64,000 nucleotides of DNA from Neobacillus sp. CF12 (GCF_030348765.1 NZ_JAUCEU010000007.1:6049501-6113500), one strand, 5' to 3'. Shown: positions 11,201 to 19,541, counted from the stretch's first letter. Notes: generated from the letters alone by a model not told the origin. Numbers and translations: made by a program.

Positions 11201-13267
11201 ACTTTAACTGAAACAATCGATCCAAGCACGTATGGTTTTACATCTAACACTGACGGTAGTGGAACACTTTCCTTAACAACTGCTACTGAAAAATATGCAA
11301 ATGCTCATCCAACTGAAAAGTTTGCATTTAGTGAAGCGCCAAGTAGTTTGGGCTATTACACGTTAACGATTACATCAACCACAAACGATGTGATATCGAT
11401 TCCGAATGTTAAACTTGGATATCGTGCTCATTTTGACTTAAATGGCGGAACGTTGAAGAATCCAACTAATACTGTTTTCAACGATAAGTTTGTAAATGGA
11501 AGAGTAACTTCACCGGATATGTCTGTTGCATCAACGATTATTGAAAAATTAGCAAATGGTGTACCACTAGCTATTAATCAAACACTTTACCTTGATGCCG
11601 CAAACACAAAGGGAATGGAATCAGACATTTCAGCGATCACTTTCAATGTCCTTAAAGACAATGTAAATTACTATGTATGTTGGACTAAAGCGGCGCCGGC
11701 AGTTTCCAAGGATACTGATGGAAACATAGTGGGAAGTGATATTACTTTAAAATTCACTGATGATGGAACATGGAAAAATAATATTACGAAAGTAAAAATT
11801 GGCTCAAAAGAATTAGTTCGTAATACAGATTACACCATTACTGACGGTGCGATCATATTAAACCATTATTTATTCACAGCTGGACAAAAAGTGAATGTAA
11901 CGATTATTTCTGAGGGTTATCAAGATGTAATCGTCACTGATCAGGTTATCGGTCATTTAGTAACTTTCGATTCAAATGGCGGTGATTATGTAGCATCGCA
12001 AATAGTGGACTCTCGTATTACAAAACCTACTGTAGATCCAACAAAAGTTGGCTATAAGTTTATGGGTTGGTATACGGATGCAGCATTGACAACACCATTT
12101 GATTTTGCAAACATCGTAACAGAACCAACAACACTTTATGCTAAATACGCTTTAGCGACATCTATTGTATCAGCAGATACAAAAGATAACGTCCTTGGTA
12201 ACGATATGACAATTGAATTCAGTGATGTTAACTGGGCTAAAGACATTACTAGTATTAAGCTTAATGGAACTACTGTAGATGTAACAAAATACAAAGTAGA
12301 TCCTACTTTAGGTACCATCACTCTAGATAAGAGTCTCTTCACAAAAATAGGAGATTTTACGATTATAATTAGTGCAGCTGAATATGCAGATGTAACAGTT
12401 TCACAAAAAGTGATTACTGGTTATAATGTGCATTTCGTACTACCAAGTGACGCTCCAACTGAAGTGAAAGATGGTGTGAAAGACCAAAATGTAGCACGAA
12501 GAATCACAGAACCGGTTGTTTATGGTTATGATTTAGCTTGGTTTGCAGATGAAGAATGTACAATTCCTTGGGATTTCACAAGCTCGATCTATTCTGCAAA
12601 AACAATTTATGGAAAATGGTCACTTCATAAGTTTACTATTGTCTTTGATAGACAGGATGGTGGCTTAGTAGAAAGTAAGACAGGAGATTATAGCAAAACA
12701 ATCAATGCTCCAACAGCACCAATAAGATCAGGTTATGCATTCCTTGGTTGGTATAAGGATGCTGAAGGTAAAACAGCATGGAATTTTGCGAGTGATAAAG
12801 TGTCAGGCGATACAATACTTTATGCAAAATGGGCAGCTGGTGTAGAAAACCATGGTGTTTACAACCAGGATGTTAAAATCAGCTTTAATGAAGCAACCGC
12901 TAAATTAGATGGAAAAGATTTCACAAGCGGTACGGCTGTTACTGGAGAGGGTAACTACACATTAGTGATAACGGACGCAGCCGGAAACGTATCAACCGTG
13001 AAATTTACAATTGACAAAACAGCTCCTAAAGCACCAATTGTGAATAAAGTGACCTCCACGGCTAAAGTCGTAACAGGTAAAGCTGAAGTTGGCTCTACGA
13101 TTTTAATAAAAGCAGGCACAAAAACACTTGGCACAGGAACAGTTGATAGCAATGGTAAGTTCACTGTTTCAATTGTAAAACAAACCGTAGGTACACACCT
13201 TTACGTAACAGCAATTGACAAAGCTGGAAACGAAAGTTCTGCTACGAAGGAAACGGTAAGCAAATAA
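5240..13267 (+). CDS. Giant secreted subtilisin-like (S8) serine protease with dockerin-like, InlB-type and Ig modules
   Basis: 2,675 aa, preceded by AAGGAGGG. Residues 1-36 form a Sec signal peptide (basic start, hydrophobic core, VQAAA). An I9-type propeptide follows (about 75-190). The S8 domain has Asp265 in VGVLDTGIDYNHPD, His337 in SHGSHVSGT and Ser667 in LMSGTSMATPH, with an inserted PA domain before the serine, as in lactocepin/Vpr-type cell-envelope proteases. After Fn3-like beta modules comes a dockerin-like calcium loop at Asp1435 (GDVNGDNVIDMND) with its partner (SKIDYNDFYYIF) near 1505. Then come HID-like modules (F.DD..W.N.I near 1720), InlB-type repeats near 1835, 2239 and 2462, and a terminal Ig-like pair from about 2535. 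All catalytic residues are present, so it should be an active exported protease. No sortase or SLH anchor was found. The convergent regulator downstream is its likely controller. Confidence 0.93.
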   Translation: MSKRMGQTKRVLSIFVLIAMLLNIALPQSLTLVQAAAGKSQQSKSSETFNAEEVNRILKGLTPEQKANINKLTGAENSQKIHVNQKELRSTENINVIVQFKVDPAKIQIIKQSLAKGGASLNSQAFASEFSEAKKKVEASHANFKSFVKTNQPKPQIIGGKSAKTSMNITREYSEAFNGVSLTLPANMVETVANNPEVASVWPQVEYHAADQGTAAQTSETSGSVGKPTAGLTFMGIDKLQAEGHTGIIKSGPRAGQKVKVGVLDTGIDYNHPDLKKVYKGGHDLVNSTVDANGDVIYIDDNDPMETIYPDWEAAKANPNPMVGPPPADYKKYITSHGSHVSGTIAASTTSNNAMYSANGVAPDVDLYGYRVLGPGGRGTADSVLKGIDQSVKDNMDVINLSLGANINDPLYPNSVAINNATLSGVVCLVAAGNAGPGQATVGSPGTSPLGITVGASSIPEQIPTLTIANGSATYKARLFGKSFANSDNPFAGQTLPIVDVGLGSAADYAGKDLTGKIALVQRGGDLLNVKMTNAKQSGAAGMIIWNNKAEEDNQGYINANLGVSMDWTYAISLTEADGKALSEAVSGKSNATITFPNTLDAPVLKNGDELANFSSTGPVKDWNIKPDVVAPGVNILSTVPYDVWGPQNNATTIDYTYAYQLMSGTSMATPHTAGIAALVFAAHPDYTPADVKTALMNTAKDINTDSKTYSVYQVGAGRVDPARAINADVKIQVLDKVFSRNEAQNIVQIENITGNLFFGFKGRGEGAPSGSDDVIQSKNLKIVNSGTNNKTFNVSKQFITTKFAQSNPVGPGTGNNVKIDISTGSSPVTSIDVSGGSAVNAKATITVPANAIDGTYEGYVNFVNAADPTDSYRIPFTIIIAEKGINFKVNLKAFSPGERYTGNFSPAASIDTSAYSFSVNSGMESIYVVVKDKDGNYIGVVQDVQAIDAAGPGVQYGPIYILTGGKYLPFTKPYNGTLDQSGIDTTPAVLKEGAYTLEIIATDASGAHYTANDTVYVDYTAPTITMDADSKPGIYEIDPTGYLPGQEIKGFYGKVYDNNIDVMKNNGETSVPNWNDPSHPSPVDQALNNVWGYEGPWPTTVFSTNEEGRFHFGISPEDITPEGKDFRVYPVDYATSGDMDTTTQQYYFIKKGSPYVTLTSSGGVESVPNGPVVVPNQAFKGTIATKNGTGMIGGKFTINNSNLYTFSNIRLSQEYSQYLEGKGITPTLTVSQPYNDSSEGGQSTDITISGIGAAGALDHDMNIIEADVTYTSPNPFVGAAGYFVTKSSFTYSDAEKKVANFEVNYPNVKMPTSMLTGGLLAESFMQTTLGGSFTNIIRETGGKVTVRDSNNNVVAETDKPSTDQNSIQYQGNSGGTYGVIAPVSDNPYNVEVFMPGHFKDYYKSPVIGSTKYGYRSGSYWDRPNYEEPLLLAGDVNGDNVIDMNDLIAEIQAFEDYQFLFGPIGATSDDKVAFFTNPTTGHRNNDISWSFTGQNQFGGFSYSKIDYNDFYYIFKNFGQVNQTAVNAGISVPTPQLTVPSNQTITSNRGSYTSPTFDTAVKTLSLTAGDDLNKVRAALNFSGPAQKTSATQLPTLPDLKNGSSIELIPSSTTILDDIVWRKAITKVELVLGTTTTDVTSAATVSEGYRYFDPLKGPTNVPSKIKLPGSLFTATGAYSVKFYATGYTTVTVPFSIADVPIPTPNIPLVTDPSKAHIGKDLTFTFTDDANWRNGINKIVVTTGGNKSVDITSLRDDNNNLYYDITNPGQITFKPDLFKTNTTLTNSTSYQNATLDPGGANYLPQTYKFVIDSTFNGTVYPQKTIGGDSTFVAAQAVGYSVTFDSGNGGSLINPIAVGYQPSRTREGTGFPIAGTRPAPTRNGYSFVEWRLVDPVTHQVATSQWNPNTVLTTDITVSANWKMNYTQNLSPVDKTKPDGAKFAGLVLGEDNLNINIPDYATNVSWLTGKEKIAKIEKTYKKLDSSGLTIPTTLTETIDPSTYGFTSNTDGSGTLSLTTATEKYANAHPTEKFAFSEAPSSLGYYTLTITSTTNDVISIPNVKLGYRAHFDLNGGTLKNPTNTVFNDKFVNGRVTSPDMSVASTIIEKLANGVPLAINQTLYLDAANTKGMESDISAITFNVLKDNVNYYVCWTKAAPAVSKDTDGNIVGSDITLKFTDDGTWKNNITKVKIGSKELVRNTDYTITDGAIILNHYLFTAGQKVNVTIISEGYQDVIVTDQVIGHLVTFDSNGGDYVASQIVDSRITKPTVDPTKVGYKFMGWYTDAALTTPFDFANIVTEPTTLYAKYALATSIVSADTKDNVLGNDMTIEFSDVNWAKDITSIKLNGTTVDVTKYKVDPTLGTITLDKSLFTKIGDFTIIISAAEYADVTVSQKVITGYNVHFVLPSDAPTEVKDGVKDQNVARRITEPVVYGYDLAWFADEECTIPWDFTSSIYSAKTIYGKWSLHKFTIVFDRQDGGLVESKTGDYSKTINAPTAPIRSGYAFLGWYKDAEGKTAWNFASDKVSGDTILYAKWAAGVENHGVYNQDVKISFNEATAKLDGKDFTSGTAVTGEGNYTLVITDAAGNVSTVKFTIDKTAPKAPIVNKVTSTAKVVTGKAEVGSTILIKAGTKTLGTGTVDSNGKFTVSIVKQTVGTHLYVTAIDKAGNESSATKETVSK

Positions 13268-13269
13268 GA

Positions 13270-13312
13270 AACAAGAAAGATCCCTGAAAAATTTTCAGGG
13301 ATCTTTCTTGTT
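13270..13312 (+). terminator. Terminator of the giant protease gene
   Basis: Long near-perfect inverted repeat AACAAGAAAGATCCCTGAAA / TTTCAGGGATCTTTCTTGTT. The two arms are AT-flanked and could also stop transcription from the opposite side. Confidence 0.9.
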
Positions 13313-13315
13313 TAA

Positions 13316-13343
13316 TTGAAAAAGGAGGAAATCATCCTCCTTT
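13316..13343 (-). terminator. Terminator of the convergent regulator gene
   Basis: Stem AAAGGAGGA / TCCTCCTTT. On the minus strand it is followed by a run of T (plus-strand AAAA at 13317-13320), just past the regulator stop at 13360. Confidence 0.75.
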
Positions 13344-13359
13344 AGACTATAAATAAATT

Positions 13360-14580
13360 TTAAGTGTTTATTAATAAGTTTGCAATTTCCAATGCTTTAT
13401 CCGGTAAATTATTATTAGAATAATAATGAAATAATTCTTTTTTTGAACGCTGTATCAGATAAGTATACCCAGAATTAGAAAACATAGGTAATGCTTTATT
13501 AAGTAAATATTGATGATATTCTTTTTCTTTAGATTTTAATAAATAAAGTAGAAGTTTAAATAGATGGATATATAATAATTGCTTTATTCTTATTGCAATT
13601 GTTAATCCATCTTCTGCGTGTTGTATGAGTTGATCGTTTGCAATAAGGTTCCCATCAAAGGAACTGCGAATAAAACCTTCTAAAGAAAGTAAGTAGACAG
13701 GAGAATCAAGATTCTTTAAGGACATAGATTCTTTATAAAACGTACTTGCTTGCTTATAGTCTTTTCTTCGGTAGTATTCTGCCGCTAAATTATGCAATAC
13801 TTTTGCCTTTCGCTCAGGGGCATTACATAATTCACAGCTTATGATTAATTTTTTATATCGGTTTATTATTTCTTCATTACCATCATCATCTTCAACTTGA
13901 ATGATCATAAGCATTTCTGCATCAATAACTCGAAGATAGTTATTTATATCATGAAAGAAATTATGGGATTTATCAGCATAATAATAAGCCAAAACGGGTG
14001 ATTGTATAGTATGGTAAGCTATTGCTAGGTGATAATAATATTCTGGATTATTATAATTTTGAATTTGTATGGTTTTTAATATTTGAATCGCTTTGACGTA
14101 CTCTTGTTTTTCTAAATAGTAACTACCCAAAACATGTTTTAAAAGATTGCTTTCAAATAATGTTAGTTTGTTTTCTATTTTTTTGATTTTCTTAATGATT
14201 TTGTATGCTTCCTGACATTTATGATGCATTAATAGATATCTGGCCCGAAGTAATTGATACATATGAAAATATTCCGAAATTTGAATTAATTCTTCTTGTT
14301 CTAGTTCACCATTAATTTGGGACATATCTTTAAAAGATTGCATAATGATTGCTTCATGTAATTTGAATATTTGTTGTTTTACACCTAAAAGTTTTTTTAT
14401 TTCTGTCTCCATATTTATTCCCAGGCGTTTGCATATTAAAGCAATGATTTCAGTTGCAAAAGTTGTTTGATTGCATTCGATTTTACTAATATGTGTAATG
14501 GAACATATATCTTTCCCTAATTGCTCTTGAGTTAGTTTGTATTTCTCACGATAAAACTTGATGATTTTCCCCTCATACAT
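13360..14580 (-). CDS. HTH-TPR transcriptional regulator, RRNPP (NprR/PlcR-like) type
   Basis: 406 aa from the ATG at 14580, chosen because AAGGAGG lies about 9 bp before it and the product then starts MYEGKIIKFYREKYKLTQEQ; an 18-residue extension is possible in frame but has no ribosome site. Residues 4-65 form an XRE-type helix-turn-helix (LTQEQLGKDIC...ISKIE). The rest is helical with TPR-like repeats. RRNPP regulators such as NprR and PlcR respond to secreted, re-imported peptides and switch on exported proteases; the position next to a giant protease fits that role (inference). No NprX-like signal-peptide gene was found directly after it, because a terminator follows within 45 bp. A stump of a paralogue lies at 4026-4155. 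Confidence 0.8.
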   Translation of the reverse strand: MYEGKIIKFYREKYKLTQEQLGKDICSITHISKIECNQTTFATEIIALICKRLGINMETEIKKLLGVKQQIFKLHEAIIMQSFKDMSQINGELEQEELIQISEYFHMYQLLRARYLLMHHKCQEAYKIIKKIKKIENKLTLFESNLLKHVLGSYYLEKQEYVKAIQILKTIQIQNYNNPEYYYHLAIAYHTIQSPVLAYYYADKSHNFFHDINNYLRVIDAEMLMIIQVEDDDGNEEIINRYKKLIISCELCNAPERKAKVLHNLAAEYYRRKDYKQASTFYKESMSLKNLDSPVYLLSLEGFIRSSFDGNLIANDQLIQHAEDGLTIAIRIKQLLYIHLFKLLLYLLKSKEKEYHQYLLNKALPMFSNSGYTYLIQRSKKELFHYYSNNNLPDKALEIANLLINT

Positions 14581-14650
14581 AACTAATATCCTCCTTAGCC
14601 AATTTCCCCATTGAAACAACTTACCAGATAACATTCTACATTCTTCAAAA

Positions 14651-14700
14651 TATTAAGTACATTTAGAAAAATGGAGTATCTTGTGAAGTAATACTTAAGA
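14651..14700. promoter_or_regulatory. Candidate operator half-sites upstream of the HTH-TPR regulator
   Basis: TATTAAGTA (14651-14659) and TAATACTTAA (14689-14698) lie in opposite orientation 30 bp apart in the 263-bp gap between the regulator and the divergent ger operon. The second is identical to a half-site of the 5099-5130 inverted repeat, suggesting autoregulation (inference). Confidence 0.35.
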
Positions 14701-14843
14701 AGACATCAAATAAAAATATGCAAAAAATAAAGCTGCCACTGCTGCAGCGAAATCTTCATTTCAATAGCTTGAAAAGGAATGGGAATAGAGATTCTGGGGA
14801 AAATATGTAAAACTTTCCGATTTGGAGAAAAGAGGTACCTTTA

Positions 14844-16283
14844 ATGAAAGCCGACCGATCACTAGACCAAAACGAGAAGTCGCTGCAGGAAATGCTATTC
14901 CATAGCTCAGACTTCAAAACGAGCGATTTCGTGGCCGGCCACCGACATTTTCGGCTTTTTTATTTCGATACAATGATTGAGCTTACTGTGGTACAGGAAC
15001 ACATTATCCGCCCATTGCTTGGCAACAGCGACGTTAGCGTACGTGAAGCTGTGTCCATTCTAGAATATAGTGAGACCGATCTTATAACGGTTGCATCGAC
15101 AGCGATCGTCGCAGGGAAGACGGTTGTTCAAATTGAAGGCGAAGCGAAGTTCTATGTGCTTGGAACCGAGCTTAATAAAGAACGCGCGGTAAATATTCCG
15201 GTGAACGAACGGGTACTGCGCGGTTCCAACCAAGCGTTGATCGAAAATCTGGATACAAATCTCAATTTGATGCGTAAGCAGATCGCGTCGCCAGATCTTG
15301 TCGTAAAGTTCTACCAGCTTGGCCGTAGGTCGAATACAAAAGTTGCGGTACTTTACCTACGGTCTCTCGCCAACGAAAATGTTCTAGAGGAGTTTGAGCG
15401 CAGGATCGAGGGCATCGACATTGATTACGTCGAAGCGCCCGGGTTTATTCAAGAAATGATTGAAGACAAAAAATTCTCGATGTTTCCCAAAATGCTTGTT
15501 ACCGAAAGACCGGACCGGGTAAAATCTTACTTGATGGATGGTAAAATCGCGATTTTAACCGACGGTTCGCCAAATTCCCTGATCATTCCGGTTTCGTTCT
15601 GGGCGTTCTTCCAAACCCCCGACGATTACCAAACTGGCTGGCTTTTCGGCAGCGCATTCCGGTTTCTTCGGATCTTCAGCTTTATTATCGCAATGTGCCT
15701 GCCTGGCACTTACGTGGCCCTTGTCACTTTTGATCCACGTATTGTCCCGTTCGAAATCGCACTGACGCTGCAAAGCACAATGCAATACATCGCGATGCCA
15801 CCAGTACTTGAAGCGTTCGCTATGCTGTTCATACTCGAAATCTTGCGAGAGGCGACCGTCCGTCTTCCAAGTTCAATCTCTAATACAATCGGCGTGGTAG
15901 GAGGCATTGTCATCGGTACCGTCGTTGTTGAGGCCAATCTGATTTCCAACATGATGGTCATCGTAGTGGCGCTCACAGCTATTGCTTCATTTATTATTCC
16001 TTCCTACGAAATGAGTAACGCGGCCCGAATTTTGACTTACCCGTTCATTGTGATGGCCTCGATTTTCGGGCTAATCGGTTTGGTGATTTCATTCCTATTG
16101 GTAATTACGCATTTGGCCCGTTTAAACACGATGGGCATACCGTACTTTTACTCGGGGATTAGTGGCGATACGGTCAAGGATACATGGTTAAGAGGGCCAA
16201 TCAGGAGCTTGAAAAAACGCCCGCAGGAAAGCTTGGCAAAAGACGAAATAAGAATAAGTGCCCGAAGGGGAGGGACTGAATGA
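14844..16283 (+). CDS. GerA-family spore germination receptor, A subunit
   Basis: 479 aa, the usual length for GerAA/GerKA proteins. Cytosolic N-terminal domain of about 265 residues (LFHSSDFKTSDFVAG, DVSVREAVSILEYSETDLIT, then the ERPDRVKSYLMDGKIAILTD block), followed by about five membrane segments from residue ~275 with GSAFRFLRIFSFIIAMCLPG. With the B and C subunits it forms the inner-membrane receptor that senses nutrient germinants in spores. The stop overlaps the next ATG by 4 bp. Codon use in this gene and the start of the operon is visibly more GC-rich than in the flanking genes. A decayed copy of its 5' end lies at 19542-19670. The cognate germinant cannot be read from sequence. Confidence 0.92.
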   Translation: MKADRSLDQNEKSLQEMLFHSSDFKTSDFVAGHRHFRLFYFDTMIELTVVQEHIIRPLLGNSDVSVREAVSILEYSETDLITVASTAIVAGKTVVQIEGEAKFYVLGTELNKERAVNIPVNERVLRGSNQALIENLDTNLNLMRKQIASPDLVVKFYQLGRRSNTKVAVLYLRSLANENVLEEFERRIEGIDIDYVEAPGFIQEMIEDKKFSMFPKMLVTERPDRVKSYLMDGKIAILTDGSPNSLIIPVSFWAFFQTPDDYQTGWLFGSAFRFLRIFSFIIAMCLPGTYVALVTFDPRIVPFEIALTLQSTMQYIAMPPVLEAFAMLFILEILREATVRLPSSISNTIGVVGGIVIGTVVVEANLISNMMVIVVALTAIASFIIPSYEMSNAARILTYPFIVMASIFGLIGLVISFLLVITHLARLNTMGIPYFYSGISGDTVKDTWLRGPIRSLKKRPQESLAKDEIRISARRGGTE

Positions 16284-17377
16284 TACACTTAGAAAAAATC
16301 TCTATCAACCAACTTATTTGCCTCGTTATTTTGACCCAAATCGGCGTTAGCGTTTTAACGATCCCTTACGCACAAATCCGCTACTCGGGCAACGACTCGT
16401 GGATGTCCATCCTTATTGGGGGAGTGATTGCTCAAGCAGTCATCCTGATCAACTATCAACTTGGAAAGAGATATTCCAATCGGTCGTTGCCCCAGTATAT
16501 GTCTGCTATAGTTGGAAAGCCGTTAGGATCGGTCGTGAACTTCCTGTTTGCCGCGTACTTCGCGCAAAATATTTTCATGGTTACTATCACTTATGCTGAT
16601 GTCATCAACCGCTGGGTGTTATTTCAGACTCCTTGGTTTGTGTTAATCGGAGTATCTTTCACAATTGCAGCGTATATCGCTTCATCTACACTCCGGTCAA
16701 TGGCTACAGTTACGCAGATGATTATGCTTTTGTTTCTGATTTGCATTGTGATCATATTCGTAAGTGGATTGGGAAAAGGGGACTTACGTCATTTTTTGCC
16801 AATCGGTACTCACGGGATCGGACCGCTTATTAAGGGTGCTGTCCCTTCGTTTTGGTTGTACTCGGGATATGAACTTCTTCTGTACGCTTTTCCATTTGTA
16901 AGATCCTGTAAGAAGAAGGATATCGTAATGGCAATGTCGGCCGCCAATGGATTTACGACCTTTTTTTACATATTCATAACAGTCATTGTTATGTACAACT
17001 TCAGCGAAAGTCAATTGAAGTCCATCCCGGAGCCGATGGTGTTCATTCTCCGTAAATTCAGATGGCCAGTTGTTCAAAGCCTCGATATTCTATTTATGAC
17101 GATTTGGCTATCTGTGGTTACGGTAACGGTGTATGTTTATTTGTTTTTGTCAGCCCGTTATTTGGCATTCATTGGAAGTAAAGAAATCCGCAACCATCCT
17201 TTTTTGGTATGGATTTTAGCGGTTGTTTGCTTCGGATTCGGATTAGGGGGCTCCGACCGGCAATGGCAGTCCCGATTTTCCGACTATCATAATATTGCTA
17301 CTGCTATTATGATTGCCATTGTGCCGACAATTCTGCTTCTCGTTTCTCTAGTACGGGGAAAGGAGAGTGGAGGATGA
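16280..17377 (+). CDS. GerA-family spore germination receptor, B subunit (APC-type membrane protein)
   Basis: 365 aa, almost entirely hydrophobic with about ten transmembrane segments, starting ISINQLICLVILTQIGVSVL as is typical for GerAB/GerKB. This family resembles amino-acid permeases and forms the ligand-binding membrane subunit of the germinant receptor. It overlaps the A gene and the C gene by 4 bp each (ATGA), so the three subunits are translationally coupled. Confidence 0.92.
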   Translation: MIHLEKISINQLICLVILTQIGVSVLTIPYAQIRYSGNDSWMSILIGGVIAQAVILINYQLGKRYSNRSLPQYMSAIVGKPLGSVVNFLFAAYFAQNIFMVTITYADVINRWVLFQTPWFVLIGVSFTIAAYIASSTLRSMATVTQMIMLLFLICIVIIFVSGLGKGDLRHFLPIGTHGIGPLIKGAVPSFWLYSGYELLLYAFPFVRSCKKKDIVMAMSAANGFTTFFYIFITVIVMYNFSESQLKSIPEPMVFILRKFRWPVVQSLDILFMTIWLSVVTVTVYVYLFLSARYLAFIGSKEIRNHPFLVWILAVVCFGFGLGGSDRQWQSRFSDYHNIATAIMIAIVPTILLLVSLVRGKESGG

Positions 17378-18483
17378 AAAAAGCAGTAATTGCAATTTTG
17401 ATGGTGATCCTCTTAACCGGTTGTTGGGATCGATTACCACTGAAAACTCTTAATATGGTTGATATCGCTGGTATCGACCTGGACAAGGAGAATGGTGACG
17501 TTTTGCTCCATTATATCGTCACGGAGCTTAAAAATGTAGGTCAAGGTAGTGGGGATCCGTCCTCTAAAGTAACGGAGCTAAAAGGACAAAGTTTAATCGA
17601 AGCTGTCGGCGAAGGTGAATATACAGAAAAAGGCCCTTTCTTAGGGATCCACACTGGAATCTATTTATTAAGTAAGAGTTTTGCGACGGTTGATCCAGTT
17701 CAAGAGCTTACTTTTGTACTTAACGCGCCATATACGGCGATTAATTCTCCTGTAGTTATTTTAGATGGGAACATGTCTAAGATTTTTAAAAGTAAAATAG
17801 GTACTAATAAAAAATTTACAGGAGATCTAAACGAATTTGTTACGTCTTTAGAAAAGCATGGAATTGCACCAAACGTTTCCTTGATGAATTTAATACTATC
17901 TCGAAAAGATCCATTGGAATGTATCGCGGTGCCTTTGCTGAAACAATATAACTCTTCAATGGTATTAGGCGGCGCCCTATTATATCGTCAAGGTAAGTAT
18001 ACTGGCAAGGAGCTAGACAAAGACCAAGTCCAAATGTTGATGTTGATGTTAGAAAAGATCACAGGAAGGCAAAAGTTTACCGGAAATTTGACAAGAAAAG
18101 GTGAGGACAAAAACATCGATTACGGGTTTTCCGTCAAAAAAATAAATTCAAAGATTATCACCCACCCCGAATCGGGCGAATTGCCGAAAGTCAGCATCGA
18201 AGTCAGTATGCGAATTAATGTATTCAAACTTGACAAGTCAGTTCAAACACTTAAGCCCGATTACGTTAATCGAATGGAAAAAGAACTGAGTAAACATCTG
18301 GAAGAAAAAACGGCAGCGACGATCGAGACTTTGCAAAAAGCGAATTGCGACATTCTTGGCATCGGAAAGGAATTTAAGGCATATCATCCAGACATTTGGA
18401 AGTCTTTGAACTGGCGCAAAGACTTTCCGGAAATGTCAATTGAACCTAAATTCGAAGTGCAGATCCTTAACTCGTCAGAATAA
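17374..18483 (+). CDS. GerA-family spore germination receptor, C subunit (lipoprotein)
   Basis: 369 aa. Lipoprotein signal peptide with lipobox LLTGC followed by WDR, the hallmark of GerAC proteins, then NMVDIAGIDLDK and the C-terminal block ending near KSLNWRKDFPEM. The lipid-modified cysteine tethers it to the outer face of the spore inner membrane. It completes the A-B-C receptor operon. An imperfect GC-rich hairpin without a T run lies just after it (18494-18522). Confidence 0.92.
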   Translation: MKKAVIAILMVILLTGCWDRLPLKTLNMVDIAGIDLDKENGDVLLHYIVTELKNVGQGSGDPSSKVTELKGQSLIEAVGEGEYTEKGPFLGIHTGIYLLSKSFATVDPVQELTFVLNAPYTAINSPVVILDGNMSKIFKSKIGTNKKFTGDLNEFVTSLEKHGIAPNVSLMNLILSRKDPLECIAVPLLKQYNSSMVLGGALLYRQGKYTGKELDKDQVQMLMLMLEKITGRQKFTGNLTRKGEDKNIDYGFSVKKINSKIITHPESGELPKVSIEVSMRINVFKLDKSVQTLKPDYVNRMEKELSKHLEEKTAATIETLQKANCDILGIGKEFKAYHPDIWKSLNWRKDFPEMSIEPKFEVQILNSSE

Positions 18484-18613
18484 TAGCTCGGGTGGGCGCG
18501 TACTCAGATTGGGGAACGCGTCCAATGAATGACCACGGAGAATAAAAATCAAATGTAAAATGTTTTCAAAGATGATATTGTGGATCAAATCTGCTGAAAG
18601 TTGAGATGATAGT

Positions 18614-19519
18614 TTGAATTTTGAACAAATGGAGTATATAGTCAATGTTGCAAATGAGATGTCAATAACCAAAGCTGCAGAAAAATTATTTATTTCACCA
18701 TCAGGGATGAGTCAATCCATAACACAGCTAGAAAATGAGCTTGGAATAAAAATCTTTAACCGAGCAAAACAAGGAGTTACCCCTACTTTTGAAGGTAAAA
18801 TAGTTATTTCCAAAGCAATCGATTTACTTAAGACCATTAAAGAACTGAACAAAGAAATTTATGATTATAAAAATAGTAATCAAACTAATTTAAAAATTAT
18901 TACAGCGCCCACCTTTTCTTTTGTAATTCAAGAAACAATGGTTAAGTTTAATTCAAGAAATCGTGATATTACATTCGAAGTTGTAGAGCAAAACCCTACA
19001 GATATTATTCAGAATTTCAACAAAGAAAACTATGACTTCGCTTTCATACATGCATCTTTAAATGAATTAAAAAGAGAAAAAAATATTTGTTTTGAACATA
19101 TTCACGAGGGTCACATATGTATAGCGGTTGGTAAAAATTCACCTTATTATTCTTTCGATTTTGTAAGACTTAGTGATTTAGAGAATTCAAAATTTGTTCT
19201 ATATAATTCATCGGATTATAAAAAGGTATTAAAATTAATTAAACTGAATCCCAATCAAGTTTTAATTAGATCAAATAGCAGCAGCCTTCTTTTCGAGTTG
19301 GTAAAAGAAAGTCAAGCCGTTTTATTTTTGCATGATTTTTCTATTATACATAGTCCCATGGTTAAAGATGGAGAAATAAAAATCATCCCTCTTAGGGAAG
19401 AAAATTATTTTCCAATTGATTTCTGGCTTATATATTTAGAAACCAAAGGTTTAACAAAGGTAGCGAAGGAATTTATTGATGACTTTTTTAAAAACCTAAA
19501 AAATAGAAATAAAAGTTAA
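18614..19519 (+). CDS. LysR-family transcriptional regulator
   Basis: 301 aa from a TTG start with a weak ribosome site (GAGATGAT). The N-terminal winged HTH has the LysR pattern (MNFEQMEYIVNVANEMSITK, AAEKLFISPSGMSQSITQLE, ELGIKIFNR), followed by a periplasmic-binding-protein-like effector domain. No divergent target gene exists next to it: it follows the ger operon in the same direction and precedes a gerA relic, so its target is unknown. It is very AT-rich compared with the ger genes before it. Confidence 0.85.
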   Translation: MNFEQMEYIVNVANEMSITKAAEKLFISPSGMSQSITQLENELGIKIFNRAKQGVTPTFEGKIVISKAIDLLKTIKELNKEIYDYKNSNQTNLKIITAPTFSFVIQETMVKFNSRNRDITFEVVEQNPTDIIQNFNKENYDFAFIHASLNELKREKNICFEHIHEGHICIAVGKNSPYYSFDFVRLSDLENSKFVLYNSSDYKKVLKLIKLNPNQVLIRSNSSSLLFELVKESQAVLFLHDFSIIHSPMVKDGEIKIIPLREENYFPIDFWLIYLETKGLTKVAKEFIDDFFKNLKNRNKS

Positions 19520-19541
19520 CCCAGTTAAATTTTCAAGCTAA

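Noticed and set aside
12955..13164. Antisense frame repeated opposite both protease 3' ends
   Set aside because: It recurs only because the plus-strand sequences are nearly identical; no independent evidence for a gene.
13268..13359. NprX-like signalling peptide gene after the regulator
   Set aside because: The space is filled by two terminators; no short frame with hydrophobic leader and ribosome site.
18494..18522. GC-rich hairpin after the germinant receptor C gene as a terminator
   Set aside because: The stem has a mismatch and no T run follows; too weak to call.
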